Positions 45,496-53,531 of a DNA stretch of 64,000 bases are shown here, in pieces. The stretch lies in assembly GCA_038237805.1 (NCBI GenBank), contig JBBRYI010000003.1, positions 62,001 through 126,000 on the forward strand, given 5' to 3'. Below the pieces are notes generated by a model. It made no database searches and was not told the origin of the DNA. It saw nothing but the letters and a program-made list of their open reading frames with translations. The translations under genes were made by a program, and so were the position numbers. This DNA comes from JBBQFI01 sp038237805 (lineage in GTDB: Bacteria; Verrucomicrobiota; Verrucomicrobiia; Chthoniobacterales; UBA10450). How positions within the stretch are numbered: the first letter of the stretch is position 1; each line of letters begins with the position of its first letter.

Positions 45496-45998
45496 CGGCT
45501 CTTAACCTGGTCGACGTAGAACTCCTGCGTGCCTTGGATCCGCATCTTGTAACCAAAAAGTCCCGCGTTAAATACCGCGCACCCGAGATTTTCCAATCCG
45601 GGTCCTTTAATGTGGTCATTTTTGTTCGCTTGTTTCCACTTGGTGCCGTCTTCCAAAGTAATGATCGTGTTTCCAGTGAGCCCCTTGAAGGGTCCTACCA
45701 CGCGGCTGACAATCACGTCAATTTTCCGGTGGCCTTCTCTCGTCGCCTTGGTCTCGGCCGCTTTTTCAGCCACTTGAATGGTCGTTTCCCGGTATCCCTT
45801 TAGCCACGCGTTTAAGCGTTCCAGTTCTTCTGACGAAAGCTTGTCGAGACCAGTTGCCTTAAATTCAGTCGGCGACATTATCTTCTCGATATTGCCGGAT
45901 TCCTCTTCAGACCAAGCGATGCCTGCAGCAAGAAACATCAGCGCCATGGGCACAAAGAGAGAGCAAACAAAGCGATTGAGCCTGTTATGATTTGTCAT
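45492..45998 (-). CDS. Secreted protein of unknown function
   Basis: The 168-residue protein has a signal peptide (MTNHNRLNRFVCSLFVPMALMFLAAGIAWS). A helical segment (TGLDKLSSEELERLNAWLKGY) is followed by a small beta-rich domain (GNTIITLEDGTKWKQ, YKMRIQGTQEFYVDQVKSR) that resembles the SH3/OB-like folds of other small periplasmic proteins. It overlaps convergent lysC by 4 bases. No named family. Confidence 0.6.
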   Translation of the reverse strand: MTNHNRLNRFVCSLFVPMALMFLAAGIAWSEEESGNIEKIMSPTEFKATGLDKLSSEELERLNAWLKGYRETTIQVAEKAAETKATREGHRKIDVIVSRVVGPFKGLTGNTIITLEDGTKWKQANKNDHIKGPGLENLGCAVFNAGLFGYKMRIQGTQEFYVDQVKSR

Positions 45999-46168
45999 AA
46001 GGCCGGCAGACTAACAGGCATGATTCTTCGGTCAAGGGTGCGGACGGATCAGTGCTCAAGCTTCGGCTAGTTCACGAAATCCGCTCGTTCCGATGCGATG
46101 CCCGAATTAGTTATCAACGCCATGTGCGTAATAACAATAGGAATAGGCCGTCTTCTAACGGGTTAAAT

Positions 46169-46648
46169 TTAAGCGACGGAGTCCGCAAGGAGATTTTTCT
46201 CCATCCTCACATGCTCGATCACTCCGAAGAGAGTTTCGCCAAGCCCCACAGCGACGTATTTGTGCTTGAGATAGAAAGGTACCGCGCCTTTGCGAGCGTT
46301 TAATAGGAGTCGCGAGGCGCCCGCGGAACACGCGCGACTCTCAAGTGCTCGAAGAATCCGGCTGCCGAGCCCGCGACCGGCGAAATCTTGGTCCACGGCC
46401 ATATATCTGATCTGCGCTTCGGTAGCGGAGCGGAAGTGCAGCCGTCCAATCGCCACAGGGCAGCGAGACGAATCGCAGAGCATTAAGTGGATACTTTGAT
46501 CTTCCTGATCGTCTCGCTCGCTGCCGTGCGGCTGACTCCAAGGTGCCCGCAAAACTCGCCATCGCAGATTAAAATAACTTTGCCAATCTGCCTCTGATTG
46601 CGGCTCGGTCAGCAATAATCCAGCAACAAGTTCGTCCTTTTCCCGCAC
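46169..46648 (-). CDS. GNAT-family N-acetyltransferase
   Basis: 159 residues from GTG 46648. The acyl-CoA motif AVDQDFAGRGLGSRILRALESRA lies near residues 84-106 and a terminal beta strand pair (FYLKHKYVAVGLG) follows. Overall similar to small GNAT enzymes of unknown substrate. It sits at the left edge of the accessory island. Its upstream region carries a TGACATATA-type element also found before small genes at the other end of the island. Confidence 0.75.
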   Translation of the reverse strand: MREKDELVAGLLLTEPQSEADWQSYFNLRWRVLRAPWSQPHGSERDDQEDQSIHLMLCDSSRCPVAIGRLHFRSATEAQIRYMAVDQDFAGRGLGSRILRALESRACSAGASRLLLNARKGAVPFYLKHKYVAVGLGETLFGVIEHVRMEKNLLADSVA

Positions 46649-47190
46649 GATTTGATTGGTACGAGGGGATTGACTAAAAACAAGATTCGATCCGCCAACA
46701 CTAACCGTGTCATTGCATCATACAATATATGTCATATGAAATCGCTATGTTAAAGTCACGGCATGGCTACACGCCGTGAACATTGGGGCGAGATTTGTCC
46801 CGGATGTCGGATTAAGTCAAATTAGCTCAAAAGAGGTTGATAAATAGGCATTTACGAATCGCCGGCAGTATTCCAATAGAGGGTGGAACTTGTCCCAGTA
46901 AAATCGCGACACCAGGCGCCGAGTTCCACCCCCTTACCAATGAGCAGCAGTTCCAAGTGGGACAAATCTTTGATAACTCGGGGGTGGAACCTGGAACCGA
47001 TTTGCGCAGCTTTTGTCCCGGTCTGAATGACAGATGCAAGTGGGCCGCACTACCTATGCAGCGGCCCGCGCGGGTGCCGCGCAAGAGGCTTCGGCACTGA
47101 CAGTGTGATAAGATCCCGCTCTTCGCCCATTGGGTGCCCGGTGATTTTCATTTTCGCATTTGCCGCACGATTTGGCATCTTGGAATCTTC
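46649..47190. other. Non-coding stretch with clustered TTGTCCC/GGGACAA and GTGGAAC words
   Basis: No convincing gene. It holds TTTGTCCCGG (near 46795), GTGGAACTTGTCCCAG (near 46882), GTTCCAAGTGGGACAAATC (46948-46967), GGGGGTGGAACC (near 46981) and TTTTGTCCCGG (near 47020). It also holds a GGGCCGC/GCGGCCC hairpin at 47042-47067. The 14 bases AAGTGGGACAAATC recur at 58707-58720. Clustered repeats in both orientations resemble transposase-binding ends of Mu- or Tn7-like elements, an inference. Confidence 0.5.
46726..46743 (-). promoter_or_regulatory. Upstream element of the TGACATATA family (copy 1)
   Basis: Read on the minus strand it is GATTTCATATGACATATA, about 80 bases before the GNAT start. 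The same core is found at 61841-61861, 62394-62414 and 63035-63054. The TATATT that follows could serve as a -10 box. Promoter or operator role is inferred from repeated placement. Confidence 0.4.
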
Positions 47191-47931
47191 ATGACCAAAC
47201 GAAGCGCGCCGCCATTATGGCCAGTCATACTAGTACGCGCGCGTCGACCATGGCTTTTTCTGAAACTGGTCGGCCGGGCCTGCGAAACCCATAGCGGTGC
47301 GATTATCGCCATTTTTACCGCTTGCCTCTTCGCATCCACAACCGCGCTCTGGTGGGAAACAAAAAACCTCAGAGCCGATAGTTATATCGCGTTTGAAGCG
47401 GCCCAACGTCCATGGGTTGCCGTTGAGATGTCCATCATGAGTGATTTAACGTACAATGAATCAGGCGACGCCGAAATAACGATAAGGTTCACGATGCGGA
47501 ACGTAGGCCATTCCCCGGCTGTGGACGTGCTTGTAATTCCGACGCTCTTCATGGGCTCTTCGGAACGCGCGCGCGCGGAGAGGGAAAAGTCGTGTGAGGG
47601 TTTACGAAAACGGCCGCCAGCGGACATGGGACAGACTCTGTTTCCGGGACAGACGTCCACGCAGGACGTTAGATTATCATTCACGCGGCAACAGATTATA
47701 CAGGCGAACAAATCATTACCTGAGCCCTATGTGCTCGCGCTCTCACTAATTGGCTGCGTCGATTATCGAGTGATGATCGCACGTCGCGACCATCACCAAA
47801 CAACTTTTCAAGCGGAGCTCCTAAAACCAAATACGTCTGGGGGATTGTCGGTTATCGCCGTAGACGAAGGGCGAATCGCGGCTTCATCTATGCGGCTGGT
47901 GCGTTTCCTTGCCGGCGAACTCGCCGATTAG
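47191..47931 (+). CDS. Membrane-anchored protein of unknown function
   Basis: 246 residues from ATG 47191 (the frame opens 19 codons earlier). A membrane segment near residues 34-52 (GAIIAIFTACLFASTTALWW) is followed by an extracytoplasmic domain with RPWVAVEM, ITIRFTMRNVGHSPAVDVLV and a later SLIGCVDYR strand. This layout recurs in many small anchored proteins found in islands. The protein at 60719 has the same plan (helix, then a domain with an N-x-G-x-x-x-A-L/V-D/N segment). Confidence 0.55.
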   Translation: MTKRSAPPLWPVILVRARRPWLFLKLVGRACETHSGAIIAIFTACLFASTTALWWETKNLRADSYIAFEAAQRPWVAVEMSIMSDLTYNESGDAEITIRFTMRNVGHSPAVDVLVIPTLFMGSSERARAEREKSCEGLRKRPPADMGQTLFPGQTSTQDVRLSFTRQQIIQANKSLPEPYVLALSLIGCVDYRVMIARRDHHQTTFQAELLKPNTSGGLSVIAVDEGRIAASSMRLVRFLAGELAD

Positions 47932-48063
47932 TTGCGCGCGGCAGTCGATGATCCTTTTGAGAAAAAAGTGAGCCATACGATTCGCGGTGTCGGTCACGCG
48001 CTTAAGCCAAACTAGAAAGAGCACCAACGGAAAATATTAGCACCGGGCAACAGTCATTTCAGA

Positions 48064-48074
48064 CCCCCCCCCCC
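48064..48074. repeat. Homopolymer run of 11 C
   Basis: An uninterrupted C tract in the 269-base gap between the genes ending at 47931 and 48201. It could be a slippage site, but it is not inside a recognised gene or an obvious promoter spacer. An assembly or sequencing artefact is possible. Confidence 0.6.
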
Positions 48075-48200
48075 GCAGTGGACAACGAAAAAAGGTGCGA
48101 AACGGCGTCCAGAAAAAATCGCCGGCTGGCGTGAAAAGGTTTCTTTTCAGAGTCGCCGATATGTCCACCAGTTGATACGCCCTAACGGAGGGAACGCGGT

Positions 48201-48875
48201 TCAGTGTCGCTGTAAATTAGAGGCTCCCGAAGCCTTTGAACTGTATGAGTCTTCTAAAGCACTCCACATCGTTTCCAGATTCGGCCACATCTGCTGCCCA
48301 ACATATGCCAGCTCCAGATGACTCGGGTCGCTTGTCTCTGACCACTTTTCGAGATCATTGATCACCGGCGCGGATTGCCACTCGGGGCCGGCACCTGGGT
48401 TTTCAAGGGGCGGCTTACCGAGTGAAAACCATTGGCGAACAATCAAGGTAACGTTCACTATCGCCAAATCAGGCCCGACAACATTTCTACAGCGCGAGCA
48501 TCGCAATACCCATTTTTCCGGCGCGATCCCCTGTTCCTCAATCACCGTGCCGGGCTCCAAGAATTTACCCGAGCCTGGTTTTGGCGCATCGCAACTATCG
48601 TTGTAGCAAACAAGACGAACTAAATCCAGTTCCTCTCGGGCCCGTTGTCGCTCCTCATGCATTTTCGATGACCCCCATAGGGAGGCAAAGGATCGCTTGG
48701 CCGGACACCAAACCAGAATCTGTTGCGCAGCCAATGTTTGAGCCGCGTGTAGTTGTCCCATCCCGCCCCAGGGTCCTCCCAACGCGATCAAAGTTCGCTG
48801 AAACAACCAACGGCCGGAATGACGCGCCCAGCTGGGATAAAAGCCGCCTTCGCCAATGAAAGGAATTCCTTGCAT
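48201..48875 (-). CDS. Hypothetical protein with two CxxC-type pairs
   Basis: 224 residues from ATG 48875. A Gly/Trp-rich N-terminal part is followed by CYNDSC (near residue 89) and CSRCRN (near 125), which could bind zinc, then an acidic C-terminal half. No known family recognised. Codon use and isolation fit an island gene. Confidence that it is a real gene rests mainly on length and start codon. Confidence 0.45.
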   Translation of the reverse strand: MQGIPFIGEGGFYPSWARHSGRWLFQRTLIALGGPWGGMGQLHAAQTLAAQQILVWCPAKRSFASLWGSSKMHEERQRAREELDLVRLVCYNDSCDAPKPGSGKFLEPGTVIEEQGIAPEKWVLRCSRCRNVVGPDLAIVNVTLIVRQWFSLGKPPLENPGAGPEWQSAPVINDLEKWSETSDPSHLELAYVGQQMWPNLETMWSALEDSYSSKASGASNLQRH

Positions 48876-48943
48876 CCTTATTTTATTAACGAGAGCCTCA
48901 CATCGATTACGATGCTCGATTTAATTAGAACAATTCGTACGGC

Positions 48944-49297
48944 CTAACCGCCGGTCGGTGTGTCCCAGTTAAACTTCTTCACGCGACCATCAGGGCCAAA
49001 GATGAGTGTGCCGGTGCGGACCATCGTCGGTTTAAAATTGAAGGGAATCATCGCTTTGCCGATGACCTCCCCGAAGTTGAGAATGTAAATCCAATTCTCA
49101 CCTTCGTCGGTCAGAGTTTGCTTCTTCGGTTGGCCGTAGCGCGCTAGAGCCTGCTCTTTCGTCATGCCGATAAACGGCGGTTGCTCGGCCTGCGGATTCG
49201 ATATGTCCCCCACGCGAGAAGAGTTAGCGCGTGTCGGTTGGTGTGTTGCGCAGCCGATGAGGAGCGAACACATCAGAGTTACGAATGGTACTTTCAT
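48944..49297 (-). CDS. Small lipoprotein with BamE/SmpA-like domain
   Basis: The 117-residue protein has a lipobox (LLIGC, Cys at 16) after a short signal peptide. IGMTKEQALARYGQPKKQTLTDEGENWIYIL fits the SmpA/OmlA (BamE-like) alpha-beta repeat, seen in many small outer-membrane-anchored proteins. Function unknown; it is too distant to be called BamE. Confidence 0.6.
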   Translation of the reverse strand: MKVPFVTLMCSLLIGCATHQPTRANSSRVGDISNPQAEQPPFIGMTKEQALARYGQPKKQTLTDEGENWIYILNFGEVIGKAMIPFNFKPTMVRTGTLIFGPDGRVKKFNWDTPTGG

Positions 49298-49416
49298 TGT
49301 TCCGGGGTTTTCTCAAATTCAAGGCTTCATCGCGCCGCTATGCAACACAAATTCGCCTAACGAACGAAATTGGGGTTTCCTGCCAAGCGGCTCTCAGATA
49401 ACGAAGGCGGGTCGGA

Positions 49417-49779
49417 TTAGTCACTCCCCCCGATTTGGTCTGACGATCTGCTCACAAACCAAATCACGACCATTCCGGCCTTCTCTTCCATTACCGCACG
49501 CTTACCCGCCAAGTAATCAGCTCTCATTTTTCTGTCCTCGGAGGTCCCATTCCCTTGCCATAAGTCGGCCGTATCGAGATCAAGGTTGCCATCGTCGGAT
49601 CTGATTATCGGTTTGCTTTGCGAGGAGTAGGACTCCTCTTCAAACACAACCTTCGCGCAGGCGAGCGCCGCGTCTTCTGAACGCTCCCGAATCCAAGTTA
49701 CTGCAATTCCCCTTTGGCCCTCGATGCAGCTCGGATGATCACGGCTTGCACGAATATTGATGCTAATTCGATAAAGCAT
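49417..49779 (-). CDS. Hypothetical protein
   Basis: About 120 residues from ATG 49779 (a longer frame starts at 49866). Mixed alpha-beta composition with strands LYRISINIRAS and GIAVTWIRE and a hydrophobic segment near the C-terminus (KAGMVVIWFVSRS). No family recognised; moderate doubt that it is expressed. Confidence 0.4.
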   Translation of the reverse strand: MLYRISINIRASRDHPSCIEGQRGIAVTWIRERSEDAALACAKVVFEEESYSSQSKPIIRSDDGNLDLDTADLWQGNGTSEDRKMRADYLAGKRAVMEEKAGMVVIWFVSRSSDQIGGSD

Positions 49780-49941
49780 TAGGGCCACCTGGAACTGTTC
49801 GGAACTTGGAATCTGACACGGAAAAGCTTGAGCGGCTCTCCGCTCATCGGGCTCCTCCCGAAGCAACTAAATCTTCGTTTCGCACGCGGAGCCATTCCGC
49901 TTTCGATTCGCAGCCGCCGAGATGATCGAAAGCCTGAATCA

Positions 49942-50748
49942 TCATCGTGAGTGCCCGGCTCGCCAGCCAGTAGAGGGAGATAGGCACGCTGTAGAACGGA
50001 AACGTTTTGCCGCGGGCCAAAACGCCGGAAATTCCCGGAAGCTGAAATAATTCCGAGTGCCGCTGCCAATGATGATGTGATCGAGCAAAGGGATTAGCAG
50101 TAGTTCCCCGGCAGCGAAAAGTCGTTCCGTTAGTTGACGATCAAGAAAGCTCGGATGGGGATCGCCGCTAGGATGATTGTGCGCGACGATGACACTGCTA
50201 GCTGCATCTGCGATCGCCGGTCTGAAAACCTCGCGCGGATGGGCCAGCGATTCATTGAGTGAACCAAGACTAACGAGGTAAAAACTTTTAAGTTTGAATT
50301 TTGTGTCGAGGGAAAAGGAGACGAGATGTTCCTTATCCTCGTGGTACCATTGCGATTGCTTTATAACCCTCTCCCATAACTTAGATATGTCTGTCGGCAC
50401 CCCATAGATCGAGCTGCGCGACGCTTGTTCCCCCACGGTGACAATCTTCACTTCGCGGAATGGCGAGAGTGATACTTTCTTTGATCGCAAGGTCGGCGGT
50501 GGTAATCGGCGCATGGCCGACCTCCGGCCGCGCGCTTTTTCCGTCTGAGACAGAATCTCACGCACTGCACGTTCGACGAATAGAGAGACAGTGACATTCT
50601 CTCGCTTCGCCGCTGTTTGGATCCACCGCTTTTCATCTGCTAATACCAGGACGCGAATTCGCTTGAGTCTTGGACGCAATGGGGTTTCCTCTTGCTCGGC
50701 TCGGTGCGGCGATTTAGTGTTTTGATCCGCTCGTCCTAGCTTTTTCAT
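49942..50748 (-). CDS. RadC-like JAMM-domain protein
   Basis: 268 residues from ATG 50748, which overlaps the stop of the upstream regulator (ATGA). The basic N-terminal third includes a possible ribbon-helix-helix (VLADEKRWIQTAAKRENVTVSLFVERAVREIL). The C-terminal RadC domain has the zinc motif IVAHNHPSGDPHPSFLD near residues 190-206, SLGSLNESLAHPREVFR before it and LLDHIIIGSG after it. RadC proteins are frequent in mobile elements; the biochemical role is unsettled. Fusion of a DNA-binding segment to RadC is unusual. Confidence 0.75.
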   Translation of the reverse strand: MKKLGRADQNTKSPHRAEQEETPLRPRLKRIRVLVLADEKRWIQTAAKRENVTVSLFVERAVREILSQTEKARGRRSAMRRLPPPTLRSKKVSLSPFREVKIVTVGEQASRSSIYGVPTDISKLWERVIKQSQWYHEDKEHLVSFSLDTKFKLKSFYLVSLGSLNESLAHPREVFRPAIADAASSVIVAHNHPSGDPHPSFLDRQLTERLFAAGELLLIPLLDHIIIGSGTRNYFSFREFPAFWPAAKRFRSTACLSPSTGWRAGHSR

Positions 50749-51566
50749 TTTGGGGTAATCCCCCCGCGCTTTTTTTTGGTTTCTTGCGACATCGTCCAAT
50801 TGAGCAACATCGTCATGTACCGAGCGCTAGGCATCGACCGACCTGACAGCCATTCGTTGAGTCGTTGGCGAGAAACCTTGAGGATGTTTCTTGCGAGTTG
50901 TGATTTAGCGCCCCTTTCTTGGGTCAGACTCCGCACCCGGTCAATCAAGTCTGAGGGAGCAGGAACTTCTCGCATTGGCAATCTGTCATCGAAACCGGAT
51001 ACGATTGCAAGTTCATTTTCGAATTCAACAGTAAATGGCTGACCAAAAACTGCGGTCGCCAGCCCAGCGTCGATCTCCATCCGCTCCGATGCACCAACCC
51101 TCAAAGCTTCTTCCTGCCAAGCCCGTTCAAGCGCTATTGGCGACAGATATGGGTAATCACCTTGACGTTCGCGTTTCTCCAGCCCTTTAACTATCGCCTT
51201 ATTTTGCTTCGATAATATTTGTTCAGCGTTCTTCGCCCGCTCTAAAAGATGCGGAACGGCTTGGCTGAATAGAGTCCGCCCGGTGGCTCCCGCAATTGGC
51301 GAGTACACAGAAGCCGGCAGAACTTGCGTGGGACGCCCTTCGCCAGTCGCCAGCCAAGACGGCGACACTTTAAAGATCAAACAGAGAGCGTTTCCAGTGA
51401 TGTAATCCAGCGCAATTCGAAAGTTCTCGATGTTGGAAAGTTTCGAACTATCTACGGCGAGGAAGCGACCGAATCGGGGCCGCGAGAATCGCGCCGCTTC
51501 ACGAACTAGCCGAACGCGGCGACAAATCTCCACTTCTATCGAAGGAAGAGGTTTTCGCACCGGCAT
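50745..51566 (-). CDS. Two-domain helix-turn-helix regulator
   Basis: 273 residues from ATG 51566 (TTG 51593 is the longer option). An N-terminal XRE-like helix-turn-helix (RLVREAARFSRPRFGRFLAVDSSKLSNIENFR) and a second one at the C-terminus (AKSQLARNILKVSRQRLNEWLSGRSMPSARYMTMLLNW) flank a helical linker. It is divergent from another HTH gene at 51626 and coupled to the RadC-like gene, so it could act as the island's repressor. Phage-like switch regions have this form. Confidence 0.65.
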   Translation of the reverse strand: MPVRKPLPSIEVEICRRVRLVREAARFSRPRFGRFLAVDSSKLSNIENFRIALDYITGNALCLIFKVSPSWLATGEGRPTQVLPASVYSPIAGATGRTLFSQAVPHLLERAKNAEQILSKQNKAIVKGLEKRERQGDYPYLSPIALERAWQEEALRVGASERMEIDAGLATAVFGQPFTVEFENELAIVSGFDDRLPMREVPAPSDLIDRVRSLTQERGAKSQLARNILKVSRQRLNEWLSGRSMPSARYMTMLLNWTMSQETKKKRGGITPK

Positions 51567-51606
51567 GCCTGTATGTTTAGTGAAGAATTCCAATCAAATA
51601 AAGAAA

Positions 51607-51648
51607 TTGCCTACTGTAAAGAAACGTGTATATCGTGTCTTCACACGT
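51607..51648. promoter_or_regulatory. Divergent promoter/operator region
   Basis: Between two divergent HTH genes. TTGCCT (51607-51612) and TATATC (51629-51634), 16 bases apart, could form a promoter for the rightward operon. ACGTGT (51624-51629) and ACACGT (51643-51648) form an inverted repeat around it, a plausible operator. The first possible start codon of the rightward gene (GTG 51626) lies inside this region, so a later GTG is likely used. Confidence 0.4.
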
Positions 51649-52120
51649 GAACCTGAGTTCCCTCACGCCGGAAAAAAGGTTGAAGATGCTGTTAATCGAG
51701 CGGGGTCTCAGCCTTGAAGACGTTGCTACCGGCACCGGGTTGTCGCTTTCACTGATCAAAAAAATCGCAACTAAAAAAAAGCGGCCAACACCACGAACGA
51801 TCGCGCGTACCGAAAACTTTTGTGGCGCTCGATTGTGGTCAACGCCGAGGCAATACCAAACCCGCGCCGAGCGACGACACCCTCGCACTCAAACCCGTCG
51901 TTATACATTCCCGGCGGGTTGCGCGATCGAATTCAGCGACGTCGACGCAGCTATAGCATTTGCCGGAGAGCTTTCCGGTTACGTGGATCTCGATGGAAAA
52001 GTAACCACGTTCACGCGTTCGACCCCCGTCTTGTTCAGATTTTCCCACGAAGGCAGCGGCACAACCGGAAACTCCGCTAAACAAACCGCGCTGAAAGACG
52101 CAGCGCTTTCAAACCCGTAA
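51626..52120 (+). CDS. Helix-turn-helix protein heading the rightward island operon
   Basis: Up to 164 residues; GTG at 51626, 51635 or 51647 are possible starts, and the last fits the promoter best. The HTH lies near the N-terminus (RLKMLLIERGLSLEDVATGTGLSLSLIKKIATKKKRPTPRT). The C-terminal half has no clear family (strands with FPAGCAIEFSDVDAAIAFAGEL). It is followed after 5 bases by a coiled-coil protein gene, and likely regulates the operon. Confidence 0.55.
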   Translation: MYIVSSHVNLSSLTPEKRLKMLLIERGLSLEDVATGTGLSLSLIKKIATKKKRPTPRTIARTENFCGARLWSTPRQYQTRAERRHPRTQTRRYTFPAGCAIEFSDVDAAIAFAGELSGYVDLDGKVTTFTRSTPVLFRFSHEGSGTTGNSAKQTALKDAALSNP

Positions 52121-52125
52121 CCATT

Positions 52126-52884
52126 ATGCAACAACTCAAGATCACAAACCTGTCGCCCAATAAGCGGGACCAGATACAAAAAACCAAAGACTGGTTGTTG
52201 CGCTTGCTCGCGCAATTGGAGACGAAGCAGAAAGAGATTGAGAGCTTCACGACGAGTCTTTCCGAAGCCAAAGAGCGACACGCCAAATATGATCGCGAGG
52301 CCGCAAGAAGCGAAACAGCAGCCACAAAACTAGCGGCTGCCGACATTCAAATTTCGAGGCTCGAGCCCCAACTCACGAAATTGCCGAAGTCGTTAGGCGC
52401 CGATTTTAACACGCTCCGGCTTCAGATCGATTCTGTTCGCAAAGAAGACATTCTCGGAAATTTCGGGGATGAGTTATCCGAACAAATGCTGTTCCGGATG
52501 AGAACGGCCCTGGAGCCTTTTTTTGCTCCCATAGATCTGCCGCTCATTGCGCAAAGGGTGTTGGTTGAGAGTCCCTGTTACGCGCAGCTGGTGATGTATC
52601 TGCATCGGCCCGCGCCACAGATAACTAATCTCGGCGAAGCACGCGCGGCCGTGAATGGAATTGTAAAGGAGCTTGATGCAATTCTTTCAGGTGAAACACT
52701 GATCGAGCTACAAAAACCGCAGGACTCTCCTCCGCGAGCAAAGCCGCCACCCCCTCAACCATTTTGGACTGAGGAGCAGACAAAGGAGCTGCGTCGCGAG
52801 GGCGAAGAGATTCTCAAGCGAGCTAATCTTTCGGCACAAGTCGCGGCTCTGGGCCGTGCGGCTGATGCGAGACACCAATCATGA
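52126..52884 (+). CDS. Coiled-coil protein of unknown function
   Basis: 252 residues. Long helices with heptad character near residues 15-90 (QIQKTKDWLLRLLAQLETKQKEIESF), then a mixed domain, a Pro-rich linker (PRAKPPPPQP) and a terminal charged helix. It precedes a small repeat protein and the tape-measure-like gene, the place where tailed phages put tail assembly chaperones. No sequence match to those was recognised. It overlaps the next gene by 4 bases. Confidence 0.55.
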   Translation: MQQLKITNLSPNKRDQIQKTKDWLLRLLAQLETKQKEIESFTTSLSEAKERHAKYDREAARSETAATKLAAADIQISRLEPQLTKLPKSLGADFNTLRLQIDSVRKEDILGNFGDELSEQMLFRMRTALEPFFAPIDLPLIAQRVLVESPCYAQLVMYLHRPAPQITNLGEARAAVNGIVKELDAILSGETLIELQKPQDSPPRAKPPPPQPFWTEEQTKELRREGEEILKRANLSAQVAALGRAADARHQS

Positions 52885-53516
52885 GCACGCCGCCGTTTGC
52901 TCCTGACTCCGTAGAGGCCGCCTACGACATCAATACCGCGGGCGGGCGCAGCCGTCTTTTCAAGAAACGCATCGATGAGCTAACGCGCCAGAAAAGCGAA
53001 GGCGGCAAGCGCCTATCGATGGATGACGCACTTTTTGAAATGCGCACCGGCCATCACCCAGACGATCTTGTTTTGCTCGAAGCGATGGGCGCGACGCTGA
53101 ACGAAGCGCAAAAGGAAAAGTTAAAGACAGACCAGTTCAACAAGGCCCTGACGCGAATGGCCGAGGAGAACGCGAAGAGCATAGCTCCCTCTAGCGAACT
53201 TCAGGCTGCGATCGCCGCGACAAACGCGGCGCGCGATCGCCAGATCGCATTCAACACACGCATCGACGAACTGACACGAAAGGGTTTCTCGCTTGATCAA
53301 GCGATCACTCAGATGCGCGCGAATGCTGAGGACGCAAAGTTGCTCGCTGCAATGGGGGCGGGCATGACAACTCCACTCTCGCTGCACACAGAAAGTTTTC
53401 TTCTCGGTAGTGGTGCTGCTTCGTGTTGCTCTGACACTGCAGGTTGCGTGGACGAACCCGCCGGAAGACGGGCGGAGAACTGCGTTTCTCCGTCCGTAAA
53501 TTTCATCCCGCATTAA
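52881..53516 (+). CDS. Small protein with an internal duplication
   Basis: 211 residues. The unit RIDELTRQKSEGGKRLSMDDALFEMR...LLEAMGA (near 30-71) is repeated as RIDELTRKGFSLDQAITQMR...LLAAMGAGM (near 124-160). The C-terminal 50 residues look low-complexity and Cys/Ser-rich, and may be a shifted frame. Immediately before a tape-measure-like gene, it could be a tail chaperone analogue, but this is position-based only. Confidence 0.5.
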   Translation: MSTPPFAPDSVEAAYDINTAGGRSRLFKKRIDELTRQKSEGGKRLSMDDALFEMRTGHHPDDLVLLEAMGATLNEAQKEKLKTDQFNKALTRMAEENAKSIAPSSELQAAIAATNAARDRQIAFNTRIDELTRKGFSLDQAITQMRANAEDAKLLAAMGAGMTTPLSLHTESFLLGSGAASCCSDTAGCVDEPAGRRAENCVSPSVNFIPH

Positions 53517-53531
53517 CGGGCCTAACGAGCG

